From NCBI GenBank assembly GCA_937958345.1, contig CALGNW010000066.1:1-28072 (forward strand): 28,072 nucleotides of DNA, read 5' to 3'. The position numbers and the translations under genes are program-made. Shown here piece after piece: positions 8,651 to 15,431 of this stretch (position 1 is the first letter of the stretch; each line of letters opens with the position of its first letter). Source of the DNA: an uncultured Neomegalonema sp. (GTDB lineage Bacteria; Pseudomonadota; Alphaproteobacteria; Rhodobacterales; Rhodobacteraceae). The notes beneath the pieces are model-generated. The model had not been told where the DNA came from. It was given only the letters and a program-made list of their open reading frames with translations, and searched no databases.

Positions 8651-9223
8651 ATGCCGCAGCCCTCTCACATCACAAAGCTCAAGGACGCAGACCTCGACGC
8701 GCTGGACGGCGATCTGCAAGCCTATTTCGCCAAATGCGAAGAAAAGCTCGGCATGATCCCGAATGTGCTGAAGTCCTACGCGCTCCGACCCGAAAAACTG
8801 CGGTGCTTTGCCAAGATGTATAACGAGCTGATGTTGGGCGACAGCGGCCTGACAAAGCTGGAACGCGAGATGGTTGCGGTAACCGTCTCGGCGGCGAACC
8901 GCTGTTATTATTGCCTTGTTGCGCACGGACAAGCGGTGCGCGCCCTGTCAGGCGATCCGCAACTGGGCGAGATTATCGTGATGAACCACCGCGTCGCGGA
9001 TCTGCCCCCGCATCAGCGCGCCATGCTCGATTTCGCGTGGAAGCTGACCCTGACGCCGGATCAGATCAGCGACCGCGACCGCGCCATTCTCAGCGAACAG
9101 GGCCTGTCCGACGAGGACGTCTTTGACCTGTGCGATGTGGTCGGTTTCTTCAACTATACGAACCGCGTTGCCCATGGCGTCGATATGATGCCGAACCCAG
9201 AATATCACGCGATGGACCGTTAG
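8651..9223 (+). CDS. AhpD-like peroxidase-related protein (carboxymuconolactone decarboxylase family)
   Basis: A 190-residue cytosolic protein of the peroxidase-related subgroup of the AhpD/CMD fold. The redox motif is complete: Glu73, then Cys85-Tyr-Tyr-Cys88 and His92 in RCYYCLVAHGQAVR, matching the Glu-(x11)-Cys-x-x-Cys-x-x-x-His spacing of AhpD. The N-terminal MIPNVLKSYALRPEKL segment and the C-terminal DVVGFFNYTNRVAHG segment are also typical of the peroxidase-related subgroup. The likely activity is disulfide or peroxide reduction with a partner reductant, but members of this subgroup are poorly characterised. GGAG eight bases before the ATG supports the start. It has no obvious functional partner in the window; the gene upstream is divergent and the next gene downstream is separated by a regulatory gap. 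Confidence 0.9.
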   Translation: MPQPSHITKLKDADLDALDGDLQAYFAKCEEKLGMIPNVLKSYALRPEKLRCFAKMYNELMLGDSGLTKLEREMVAVTVSAANRCYYCLVAHGQAVRALSGDPQLGEIIVMNHRVADLPPHQRAMLDFAWKLTLTPDQISDRDRAILSEQGLSDEDVFDLCDVVGFFNYTNRVAHGVDMMPNPEYHAMDR

Positions 9224-9277
9224 CCAAAAATCACAAATGGTAAATTATAAATAAAAGGTCGAATATTTCCGAAAATC

Positions 9278-9299
9278 TTAATACATTTTTAAGGTTAAC
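9278..9299 (+). promoter_or_regulatory. CtrA-type box (TTAA-N7-TTAA) with adjoining GTTAAC
   Basis: The AT-rich gap before the small gene at 9359 contains TTAA at 9278-9281 and again at 9289-9292, separated by exactly seven bases (TACATTT). This is the recognition pattern of the alphaproteobacterial cell-cycle regulator CtrA, except that the base after the second TTAA is G rather than the preferred C. A GTTAAC palindrome follows at 9294-9299, adding a third TTAA half-site. The local sequence is AT-rich, so chance is not excluded, but a GC-rich genome makes three half-sites in 22 bases notable. Confidence 0.5.
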
Positions 9300-9358
9300 A
9301 ATTCATAAAGTGTCTCACGCAGTGCTAACAATTTCTTTATGAAATAGAGAGCGACGCC

Positions 9359-9604
9359 ATGACTGACGAAATGGAAGAGGCAGCCAAAAAGAAAAAGGCG
9401 GCTGTTTCCGAGCGAACTTCACATCCGATCAATGACCTGAAGGCCGGTGGCAAGCAGGAAAACCCTACTCCGAAGCCCCCTACTGAAAGTTATGAAACCC
9501 TCACGAAATATTACCGTGAAATGACAGTGCGTTATAATAAGCATCAGGTCAAAAGCCGTAGCAATATCAGACGTAAGATAGACTCACGGGACGCCGCCAT
9601 CTGA
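9359..9604 (+). CDS. Small charged hypothetical protein
   Basis: I do not recognise this 81-residue protein. It begins after a plausible AGAGAGCGACGCC leader, has an acidic first segment followed by a run of four lysines, a Pro/Lys-rich middle, and a basic C-terminal part (residues about 45-75) that looks helical, with YETLTKYYREMTVRYNKHQV. There is no signal peptide or membrane segment, so it should be cytosolic; the basic half could bind nucleic acid or an acidic partner, which is speculation. Codon use is visibly more AT-rich than in neighbouring genes. It is monocistronic, preceded by a CtrA-type box and followed by the terminator of the opposing gene. The RBS and regulatory context favour a real gene, but no family supports it. 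Confidence 0.55.
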   Translation: MTDEMEEAAKKKKAAVSERTSHPINDLKAGGKQENPTPKPPTESYETLTKYYREMTVRYNKHQVKSRSNIRRKIDSRDAAI

Positions 9605-9617
9605 GCGACATAAGAAA

Positions 9618-9646
9618 GCCGCGCCCGGTCCGGACGCGGCAAAACC
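9618..9646 (-). terminator. Intrinsic terminator for the lysine-rich protein gene
   Basis: GCCGCG at 9618-9623 pairs with CGCGGC at 9635-9640, with an inner CCG/CGG stem and a GTC loop. On the minus strand the hairpin lies just beyond the stop of the lysine-rich protein gene and is followed by TTTCTT, as expected of a Rho-independent terminator. On the plus strand it is followed by AAAA, so it would be weak for the small gene ending at 9604. Confidence 0.6.
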
Positions 9647-9653
9647 CAACGGC

Positions 9654-10169
9654 TTAGCTTGAAGGCTGCGACTTTTTCTTCTTAGCCTTTTTCTTGTCTT
9701 TAGACTTCTTTTTCGTTGTCTTCTTTTTCTTGGCCTTCTTTTTCGACTTATCGTCGGTGGAGGCCTTTTTCTTTACGTCTTTTTTATCGTCCTTCGCCTT
9801 GGCTTTGACCTTCTTCTTGGTCTTGTCCTTTTTGGCGTCTTTTTCGGCCTTGTCCGTCTTGGCGCTTACTTTTTTGGCCTTTGAGGACGAGGACGACGTG
9901 CTGCTCTCGCTGGATGCAGTGGCTTTTTTCGTGGACGATTTTTTCTTCGTCGACGCTTTTGCGGCGCCGCCATTCGGCTTTGCACGGCAATGCGCCTTGA
10001 CGTTCGTGCCTTTTTTGGTCTGGTAGCCGTCAACCCAGTAGCACGCAGTTTCGCTGCCGCATTTACCGGAAGACATGCCCTTACAAATCGAGGCAGCCTC
10101 GGAGGCTCCTGTTCCGGCTCCGATCATCAGCCCGAAAGCAAATAAAAGCGCGGTAAGTCGTTTAATCAT
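9654..10169 (-). CDS. Secreted lysine-rich protein with N-terminal four-cysteine module
   Basis: A 171-residue protein with three parts. Residues 1-25 are a signal peptide (MIKRLTALLFAFGLMIGAG, then a TGASEA-A cleavage region). Residues about 28-65 form a compact module with four cysteines, KCGSETACYWVDGYQ and, later, AHCR; a Cys-x-Trp-Val-x-x-Tyr ... Tyr/His-Cys-Arg pattern of this kind recurs, as far as I recall, in uncharacterised alphaproteobacterial exported proteins. From about residue 65 to the end the chain is roughly 40 per cent lysine with Ala, Ser, Thr and Asp, like a histone-H1 tail. Export suggests a polycation in the periplasm or on the surface, able to bind anionic polymers; this is inference. 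GGAG eight bases before the ATG supports the start. Monocistronic. Confidence 0.8.
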   Translation of the reverse strand: MIKRLTALLFAFGLMIGAGTGASEAASICKGMSSGKCGSETACYWVDGYQTKKGTNVKAHCRAKPNGGAAKASTKKKSSTKKATASSESSTSSSSSKAKKVSAKTDKAEKDAKKDKTKKKVKAKAKDDKKDVKKKASTDDKSKKKAKKKKTTKKKSKDKKKAKKKKSQPSS

Positions 10170-10292
10170 TCGTATTACTCCGGTCTCAAGCCCCTTAATT
10201 TCGCTTTTGACCCACCAAGACGGCCATTACAAGGCCAGATGTACCCGCGCCCGGTCCCCCGGACCGCGCGTCATATGTTCAGGAGGCTCCAC

Positions 10293-11501
10293 ATGGCCCG
10301 CGAAATCGACCCGAAGACCGCCCGCCCCGCAACGCTCGCGATCCATGGCGGCGAGCATCCCGATCCGGCGACCGGCGCGTCATCACCGAATATCGTCATG
10401 TCCTCCACCTATGTTTCTGAAAAGCCCGAGGGGTTTTCCGCCTACGAATTGACCGAGAATTCGCCGTTTTTGTACGGGCGCTGGGCCAATCCGACCGTGC
10501 GGGCGCTGGAGGAAAAGGTCGCGCTGCTGGAGGGGGCGCAGTCTGCGACCTGCTATGCCTCGGGCATGGCGGCAGCCTCGGCAATCCTTCTGACACTGCT
10601 TTCGAACGGCGATCACGTCATACTGCCCGACGTTTGTTATGCCGGTATTTCCGAGCTCGGACGCGACACCCTGCCGCGCTATGGCGTGTCGGTCAGCCGC
10701 GTAAACACCTCGCGCGCCGAGGATGTGGCGGCAGCCATGCGGCCCGAGACAAAACTGGTCTTCATCGACACGCCCTGCAATCCGCTGATGCGCCTGACCG
10801 ATATTGCCGAGGTGGCGCGCATTGCCCATGCGGGCGGGGCGCTCGTGGCCGTGGACAACACCTTCGCCTCGCCGGTCGGGACAAGGCCGCTGTCCCTCGG
10901 GGCTGATCTGGTCATGCACTCGCTGACAAAATATGTCGGCGGGCACGGCGACGCGATGGGCGGTTGTGTCTGCGGATCATCCGAGCTGATCCGCCGCCTG
11001 ACCATCGAGGCGAATGTCCATTACGGCGGCGTTCTTTCTCCCTTTAATGCCTGGTTGATCGCGCGCGGTGCGTCCACTCTGCCCCTGCGCATGCGCGCGC
11101 ATCAGGAGGGCGCGCTGGCTCTGGGCAAGTTCCTCGAAGATCACGCGGGGGTCGAGGCTGTCATGTATCCCGGCCTGCCCTCGCACCCGCAGCACAATCT
11201 GGCGGCAACGCAAATGGACAATTTCTCGGGCATGATGACCTTCCGTCTAAAGGGCGACGGGCGCGCCGCGGCGGCGCAGATGGCCGAAAAGCTGAAAATC
11301 GCACACTATGCCGTATCCCTCGGCCATCACCGCACACTGGTTTTTTACATGCCGACCGACGACCTGCTCTCATCATCGTTCAGCCTGGATGCCGCGCAGG
11401 AAGAGGATTATCGCCGGTTTGCAGGCGATGGCGTGTTCAGGTTGTCCGTGGGGCTGGAAGACCCCGCAGATCTGATCGCGGATTTTGACTCTGTTCTCTG
11501 A
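10293..11501 (+). CDS. PLP-dependent Cys/Met metabolism enzyme (cystathionine/methionine gamma-lyase family)
   Basis: A 402-residue fold-type I PLP enzyme of the cystathionine gamma-synthase/gamma-lyase/methionine gamma-lyase family. The Schiff-base lysine is Lys213 in HSLTKYVGGHGDAMGG; the active-site Tyr is Tyr116 in DVCYAGI; YGRWANPT gives the phosphate-binding Tyr/Arg of the neighbouring subunit; Arg383 in FRLSVGLED should bind the substrate carboxylate. The C-terminal segment usually ending in MTH instead reads SLGHHRTLVFYMPTDD, so the exact substrate is uncertain. I chose the start at 10293 because a perfect AGGAGG lies at 10281-10286, six bases upstream, and family homology begins there; an in-frame start at 10239 lacks a comparable site. 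It converges on the ABC-2 permease gene with a 12-base gap and has no sulfur-metabolism neighbour, so its role cannot be refined from context. Confidence 0.9.
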   Translation: MAREIDPKTARPATLAIHGGEHPDPATGASSPNIVMSSTYVSEKPEGFSAYELTENSPFLYGRWANPTVRALEEKVALLEGAQSATCYASGMAAASAILLTLLSNGDHVILPDVCYAGISELGRDTLPRYGVSVSRVNTSRAEDVAAAMRPETKLVFIDTPCNPLMRLTDIAEVARIAHAGGALVAVDNTFASPVGTRPLSLGADLVMHSLTKYVGGHGDAMGGCVCGSSELIRRLTIEANVHYGGVLSPFNAWLIARGASTLPLRMRAHQEGALALGKFLEDHAGVEAVMYPGLPSHPQHNLAATQMDNFSGMMTFRLKGDGRAAAAQMAEKLKIAHYAVSLGHHRTLVFYMPTDDLLSSSFSLDAAQEEDYRRFAGDGVFRLSVGLEDPADLIADFDSVL

Positions 11502-11513
11502 GCGGCGGGGCGA

Positions 11514-12335
11514 TCAGCTTTTCAGCCGATAGCCGGTCCTGAACATCCAAAGGCACACCATCCACAGCACCACGGCGATGGCAACCGACACCCCTGCACC
11601 GATCCAGGGGTTGCTTTCGCCCACACCCAGAATACCCCAGCGGAACCCGTCGATCAGAAAGTGGATCGGGTTCCAGCTGGAAATGGTCGCCCATGGTTCA
11701 GGCAGGTCACTTACCTTGTAGAATGTGCCGGATAAGAACGCCAAGGGCGTCACGATGAAGTTTGTCACAGCCGAAGTGTGGTCAAACTTTTCCGCCCAAA
11801 TTCCCGTCATCACGCCGCCCAGCGCAAGGATCAACGCACCGATAAAGGCAAAAAACGCCGCCCATAGAGGGTTTGCAACCCCCAGCCCGATGAACGGAAA
11901 CACCAGCACAATGGCCAGCGCCGCCACGCAAAGTCCCCGTGTTGCGCCGCCCAGCGCATAGGCGGTGGTCAATTCGCCGGGCGACAGGGGCGGCATCAGA
12001 ACATCGACAATATTTCCCTGTACCTTGCCCACCACCAGCGACGAGGACGAATTGGCAAAGGCGTTTTGGATAACGGCCATCATCACGATACCGGGGGCGA
12101 GAAAGGCCGCGAAGGGCATGCCGTCCACGTCACCCCGACGCGCGGCGAGCGCCAGTGTGAACACCGCCATGAACAATCCTGCGGTCGCGACCGGTGCAAC
12201 CAGAGTTTGCATATAGACCTTGAAAAACCTGCGAACTTCCTTGCCGTACAGCGTCATCATGCCCAGCCAGTTAACCCGGCCAAAGCGTCGTTGTCCCATC
12301 GGCGTATGCGGTGCAGTCTTTGCGTTAACAGACAT
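11514..12335 (-). CDS. ABC-2 type transporter permease
   Basis: A 273-residue membrane protein of the ABC-2 permease family (DrrB/NodJ/YadH type), which forms the channel of exporters for drugs, lipids or polysaccharides. After a short cytoplasmic N-terminus with the amphipathic KEVRRFFKVYMQTLVAP segment there are six hydrophobic helices. Family signatures are present: FLAPGIVMMAVIQNAFANSS, the VLMPPLSPGE loop, and the C-terminal TPLAFLSGTFYKVSDLPEPW followed by NPIHFLIDGFRWG. No ATPase gene is adjacent on either side, although the ATPase usually lies directly upstream in such operons. It must therefore partner with an ATPase encoded elsewhere or be an orphan. AAGGAAC about ten bases upstream supports the start at 12335. 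It is divergent from gcrA. Confidence 0.9.
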   Translation of the reverse strand: MSVNAKTAPHTPMGQRRFGRVNWLGMMTLYGKEVRRFFKVYMQTLVAPVATAGLFMAVFTLALAARRGDVDGMPFAAFLAPGIVMMAVIQNAFANSSSSLVVGKVQGNIVDVLMPPLSPGELTTAYALGGATRGLCVAALAIVLVFPFIGLGVANPLWAAFFAFIGALILALGGVMTGIWAEKFDHTSAVTNFIVTPLAFLSGTFYKVSDLPEPWATISSWNPIHFLIDGFRWGILGVGESNPWIGAGVSVAIAVVLWMVCLWMFRTGYRLKS

Positions 12336-12363
12336 TACTGAGAAAGTTCCTTGATTTTATAAG

Positions 12364-12411
12364 GTTAACGAGGCCGTTCCTGTCTTGTAAGTGGCACGAC
12401 TCCTGTAATAA
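12364..12411 (+). promoter_or_regulatory. Candidate gcrA promoter with GTTAAC and GANTC sites
   Basis: In the 155-bp gap between the ABC-2 permease and gcrA there is a GTTAAC (12364-12369, a CtrA half-site), a TTGTAA hexamer (12385-12390) and an AATAAA hexamer (12407-12412 region) 16 bases downstream. A GACTC (12398-12402), which fits the CcrM methylation motif GANTC, falls between the two hexamers, where GcrA-responsive sites sit in Caulobacter. Each element alone is weak, and GANTC is expected by chance every few hundred bases. Confidence 0.3.
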
Positions 12412-12490
12412 AGTGTAGCCGATGTCATCAATTCGCCCCGTTGTGCAGTGCATGATGCGGTCGGCTTTTTCTTAAGATCGAGGGTTGCCT

Positions 12491-13069
12491 ATGTCCTGGA
12501 CTGACGAACGCGTTGAAACTCTCAAAAACCTGTGGGGCGAGGGCCAAAGTGCCAGCCAGATCGCCAAGGTTCTCGGCGGAGTAACGCGAAATGCAGTAAT
12601 CGGCAAGGTTCACCGCCTCGGCCTTGCCAGCCGCACGGCTGCAAAGCCTGAACCGGCGGCAAAGGCCGTAAAGCCGGAACCTGCTGCTGCTGCAAAACCG
12701 AAACTGAAGACGGTCGAAAAGGCCGAACCGGCTGCGGCAAAAGAAAAGGCCAAGCCGGTTACGACTCACAAACCGCCTGTTGTAACGTCGACATTCCCGC
12801 ATCCGCCCGCGCCGTCCGAGCCGCTGGTCGATCTGGCGGACGTTGATGCCGCCGCGAAAAAACTGTCGCTGCTTGAACTGAACGAACGCACCTGCAAGTG
12901 GCCTATCGGCGACCCCAGCAAGGGCGAGTTCTACTTCTGCGGCCATGCGGCAGCGCCGGGCAAACCCTATTGCTCGTCTCACGTTGCTGCGGCGTATCAG
13001 CCGATGTCCTCGCGCCGCGACCGCGACCGCTCGCGCCTGAACCGTCAGGCCATCGGCAAAAGCGCCTGA
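12491..13069 (+). CDS. gcrA: GcrA cell-cycle regulator
   Basis: GcrA, the alphaproteobacterial sigma-70 cofactor that acts at promoters carrying CcrM-methylated GANTC and helps drive S-phase and division gene expression. The 192-residue protein starts with the invariant MSWTDERVETLKNLW helix-turn-helix-like DNA-binding region (residues 1-46, including ASQIAKVLGGVTRNAVIGKV). A Lys/Ala/Pro/Glu-rich linker covers about residues 50-100. The C-terminal RNA-polymerase-binding part contains LLELNERTCKWPIGDP, FYFCGHAAAPGKPYCSSHVA and a basic end. The start at 12491 matches the family N-terminus and has GAGGG seven bases upstream; an in-frame TTG two codons earlier is less likely. It is monocistronic, ends in a strong terminator, and converges on phoB. 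Confidence 0.97.
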   Translation: MSWTDERVETLKNLWGEGQSASQIAKVLGGVTRNAVIGKVHRLGLASRTAAKPEPAAKAVKPEPAAAAKPKLKTVEKAEPAAAKEKAKPVTTHKPPVVTSTFPHPPAPSEPLVDLADVDAAAKKLSLLELNERTCKWPIGDPSKGEFYFCGHAAAPGKPYCSSHVAAAYQPMSSRRDRDRSRLNRQAIGKSA

Positions 13070-13093
13070 GTCAAAACGATCGGAAATCCTGTC

Positions 13094-13121
13094 AAAGCCC
13101 TGCCGTCGTGCAGGGCTTTTT
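13094..13121. terminator. Bidirectional intrinsic terminator between gcrA and phoB
   Basis: AAAGCCCTGC (13094-13103) and GCAGGGCTTT (13110-13119) form a perfect 10-bp stem with a six-base loop CGTCGT. It is followed by T on the plus strand and by the A/T end of the stem on the minus strand. It lies 24 bases after gcrA and just beyond the phoB stop, so it can terminate both the gcrA transcript and the long pst-pho transcript. Confidence 0.85.
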
Positions 13122-13125
13122 CATG

Positions 13126-13827
13126 TCAGGATGAGTGCGGATACGTCTCGTCCAGCGCGTATCCGGCGGCGCGGACCGTGCGGATCGGGTCTTTGACCGC
13201 ATCCTTGTTCAGCGCCTTACGCAGACGCCCGACATGCACATCGACCGTGCGTTCGTCGACGAACACATCACGCCCCCAGACAATATCCAGCAATTGGTCG
13301 CGGTTAAACACCCGCCCCGGCCTGCGCATCAGGCATTCGAGCAGGCGGAACTCTGTCGGCCCCAGCCTGATTTCCGCACCGCCGCGATGCACCCGCCGGG
13401 TTTCCATGTCCATTACGATATCCCCGAACCGGCGGACTTCTTCATCGGCAATCGGGCTGGAGCGGCGCAAAACCGCGCGAATACGCGCCATCAGTTCGGT
13501 GACGGAGAACGGCTTGGTCACGTAGTCGTCGGCGCCGGTATCCAGTCCGCGAATACGGTCGCCCTCTTCGCCCTTCGCTGTCAGCATGATAATCGGCGTG
13601 TTGCGGGTTTCGGGTCGTGCCCGCGCCTGCCTGCAAATTTCGATACCCGACGTGCCCGGCAGCATCCAGTCCAGCACGATGAGATCCGGTGTCTCTTCGG
13701 ATAGCCGCAACAACGCCTCGTCGCCATCGGTCACCAGTATCGGCAACAGGCCCTCTTTTTCGAGGTTGTACTCGAGCATCGGACCGAGGGCTTCATCATC
13801 CTCAACCACAAGAACGCGATGCTGCAT
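13126..13827 (-). CDS. phoB: PhoB phosphate response regulator
   Basis: The DNA-binding response regulator of the phosphate regulon, activated by PhoR and binding PHO boxes. The 233-residue protein has an N-terminal receiver domain with the acidic pocket Asp10-Asp11, the phospho-acceptor Asp53 in LIVLDWMLPGTSG, the conserved MLTAKGEE region and KPF at the end of the receiver. The C-terminal OmpR/PhoB winged helix contains LGPTEFRLLECLMRRPGRVF, and the recognition helix region VDVHVGRLRKALN followed by IRTVRAAGYAL. GAGGGAG nine bases before the ATG supports the start. It is the last gene of the phoR-pstSCAB-phoU-phoB cluster, 15 bases behind phoU. Cluster context, rather than the domain pair alone, makes the PhoB assignment firm. 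Confidence 0.95.
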   Translation of the reverse strand: MQHRVLVVEDDEALGPMLEYNLEKEGLLPILVTDGDEALLRLSEETPDLIVLDWMLPGTSGIEICRQARARPETRNTPIIMLTAKGEEGDRIRGLDTGADDYVTKPFSVTELMARIRAVLRRSSPIADEEVRRFGDIVMDMETRRVHRGGAEIRLGPTEFRLLECLMRRPGRVFNRDQLLDIVWGRDVFVDERTVDVHVGRLRKALNKDAVKDPIRTVRAAGYALDETYPHSS

Positions 13828-13842
13828 GACCGGCGCTCCCTC

Positions 13843-14532
13843 TTATTTTGCCATGCCGAACGATCCGTCCGGCGGTCCCTTGGGCCGGTCCTCTGCGGGC
13901 GGCGCGCCGGTGACGATATAGTGCGTCATCTCGGCGATAAAGGTCGCGTGGTCACCGATGCGTTCCATGTTCTTGGAAATGAACATCGTCTGGGTATACA
14001 GCGGGATTTGCGATGGCGACTGTTCCATTTCGGCCATGATGTCGGCCATCAGGCTGTTATAGAGCAGATCGAGTTGTTCGTCGCGCTTCCACACTTCCAT
14101 CGCGCGCCCGACATCGCGCGCGGCATACCCCTCCATACACTCGCTGAACTGCGCCAGCGTTTCCTTGCCGAAGCGCAGGATCGGCTGGAGGATCTTCAAA
14201 GCGGGCTGTTCATCCAGCACCAGCGACCGCCGTGCGGTGTTTTTCGCCAGATCACCGACGCGCTCGATCGCCGAGGCAATCTTGATCGATGACAGCGAGA
14301 CGCGCAGGTCGGTTGCCATCGGCTGACGCCGGACAAACAATCCGGCGACCTGCTTTTCGATGTCAGCCTCCATCGCATCAAGTCCGGCATCACCGGCGAT
14401 AACCTCTGCCGCCAGTCCTGCATCGCGCCGCTGCAAAGCATCCAGCGCGCGGCCCAGCTGTTCCTCCGCCGCGCCGCCAAGTTTGGCGACCGACGTAATC
14501 AACTGCTGCATTTCAGATTCAAAGCTATGCAT
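13843..14532 (-). CDS. phoU: PhoU phosphate signalling regulator
   Basis: PhoU, the peripheral membrane helical-bundle protein that links PstSCAB transport state to PhoR and keeps the Pho regulon off in high phosphate. The 229-residue protein shows two repeated three-helix PhoU domains, the first around residues 15-100 (DAGLDAMEADIEKQVAGLFV, then ATDLRVSLSSIKIASAIERV) and the second around 110-215, with the paired acidic/metal-binding motif ERVGDLAKNTAR and its repeat ERIGDHATFIAEM. An AGGAGG eight bases before the ATG fixes the start. It sits 24 bases downstream of pstB and 15 upstream of phoB, as in most alphaproteobacterial pho clusters. Confidence 0.97.
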   Translation of the reverse strand: MHSFESEMQQLITSVAKLGGAAEEQLGRALDALQRRDAGLAAEVIAGDAGLDAMEADIEKQVAGLFVRRQPMATDLRVSLSSIKIASAIERVGDLAKNTARRSLVLDEQPALKILQPILRFGKETLAQFSECMEGYAARDVGRAMEVWKRDEQLDLLYNSLMADIMAEMEQSPSQIPLYTQTMFISKNMERIGDHATFIAEMTHYIVTGAPPAEDRPKGPPDGSFGMAK

Positions 14533-14556
14533 GCTCAGGGCCTCCTGTTCCGCGCC

Positions 14557-15417
14557 TCACCCGAAACGCCCGCTGATATAGCCGTTCGTGCGTTCGTCTT
14601 TCGGGTTGGTGAAAATATCATTTGTGGTTCCGTATTCGACAATCTCGCCGAGATGAAAATACGCCGTCCGTTGCGAGACACGGTTCGCCTGCTGCATCGA
14701 GTGGGTGACAATCACGATACAGTATTTCCGGCCCAATTCTTCAATCAGCGTCTCAATCGTTTCGGTCGCAATCGGGTCAAGCGCCGAGCACGGTTCATCC
14801 ATCAGCAGAACTTCGGGCTGGGTCGAGATTGCCCGCGCGATACAAAGCCGCTGCTGTTGGCCGCCGGACAATCCGGTTCCGGGTTTATCGAGGCGGTCCT
14901 TCACCTCGTCCCACAGACCCGCACGGGTCAGCGAGGATTCGACAATCTCGTCAAAATCCGCACGCGAGCGGGCAAGACCGTGGATTTTCGGACCATAGGC
15001 AACATTGTCGTAAATCGACTTGGGGAACGGGTTCGGTTTTTGAAACACCATCCCGACCCGCGCACGCACCTGCACCGGATCAATGTCGGCGGCATAAATA
15101 TCCTGTCCGTCCAACAGCAGATTGCCGTCCACAACGCACCCGTCGATGGTATCGTTCATCCGGTTGAGACACCGCAGAAAGGTCGATTTTCCGCACCCCG
15201 AAGGGCCGATAAACGCCGTGACAAGATTATCCTCGATGTCGATATTCGCGTCTTTGATGGCGTGAACGACATTCTGGGTTTTTTTCAGCGCGGCAACTTC
15301 CGAGAACCTTTTCCCCTCGGCGGAAGCGGCATTACGCCGGTCAATTTCATCGCGCGAAAGCCGCCCTCCGTAAAAGACATCGACACCCGTACAGGATATT
15401 TTCGAACTGTCTGACAT
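14557..15417 (-). CDS. pstB: PstB phosphate ABC transporter ATPase with unusual N-terminal insert
   Basis: The ATPase that powers the PstSCA phosphate importer. In the 286-residue form chosen here, Walker A is GPSGCGKS (71-78), the Q-loop Gln is 126, the signature LSGGQ is 183-187 and Walker B is VLLMDEP (203-209), followed by SALDP and the H-loop VTHSMQQ. These are all intact. PstB proteins are usually about 250-260 residues; the extra length lies between the adenine-stacking aromatic segment VDVFYGG (Tyr16) and HAIKDANIDI, an insert of roughly 30 charged residues (about 19-50). The start at 15417 is preferred because GAGGGG lies ten bases upstream; a GTG at 15435 overlapping the pstA stop is an alternative that would add six residues. 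It is followed by phoU after 24 bases. Confidence 0.95.
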   Translation of the reverse strand: MSDSSKISCTGVDVFYGGRLSRDEIDRRNAASAEGKRFSEVAALKKTQNVVHAIKDANIDIEDNLVTAFIGPSGCGKSTFLRCLNRMNDTIDGCVVDGNLLLDGQDIYAADIDPVQVRARVGMVFQKPNPFPKSIYDNVAYGPKIHGLARSRADFDEIVESSLTRAGLWDEVKDRLDKPGTGLSGGQQQRLCIARAISTQPEVLLMDEPCSALDPIATETIETLIEELGRKYCIVIVTHSMQQANRVSQRTAYFHLGEIVEYGTTNDIFTNPKDERTNGYISGRFG

Positions 15418-15431
15418 AGAATTTCGTCCCC

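Noticed and set aside
9694..10026. Phenylalanine/leucine-rich 110-codon frame opposite the lysine-rich protein
   Set aside because: It is the reverse complement of lysine codons (TTT/CTT), which gives a false hydrophobic protein.
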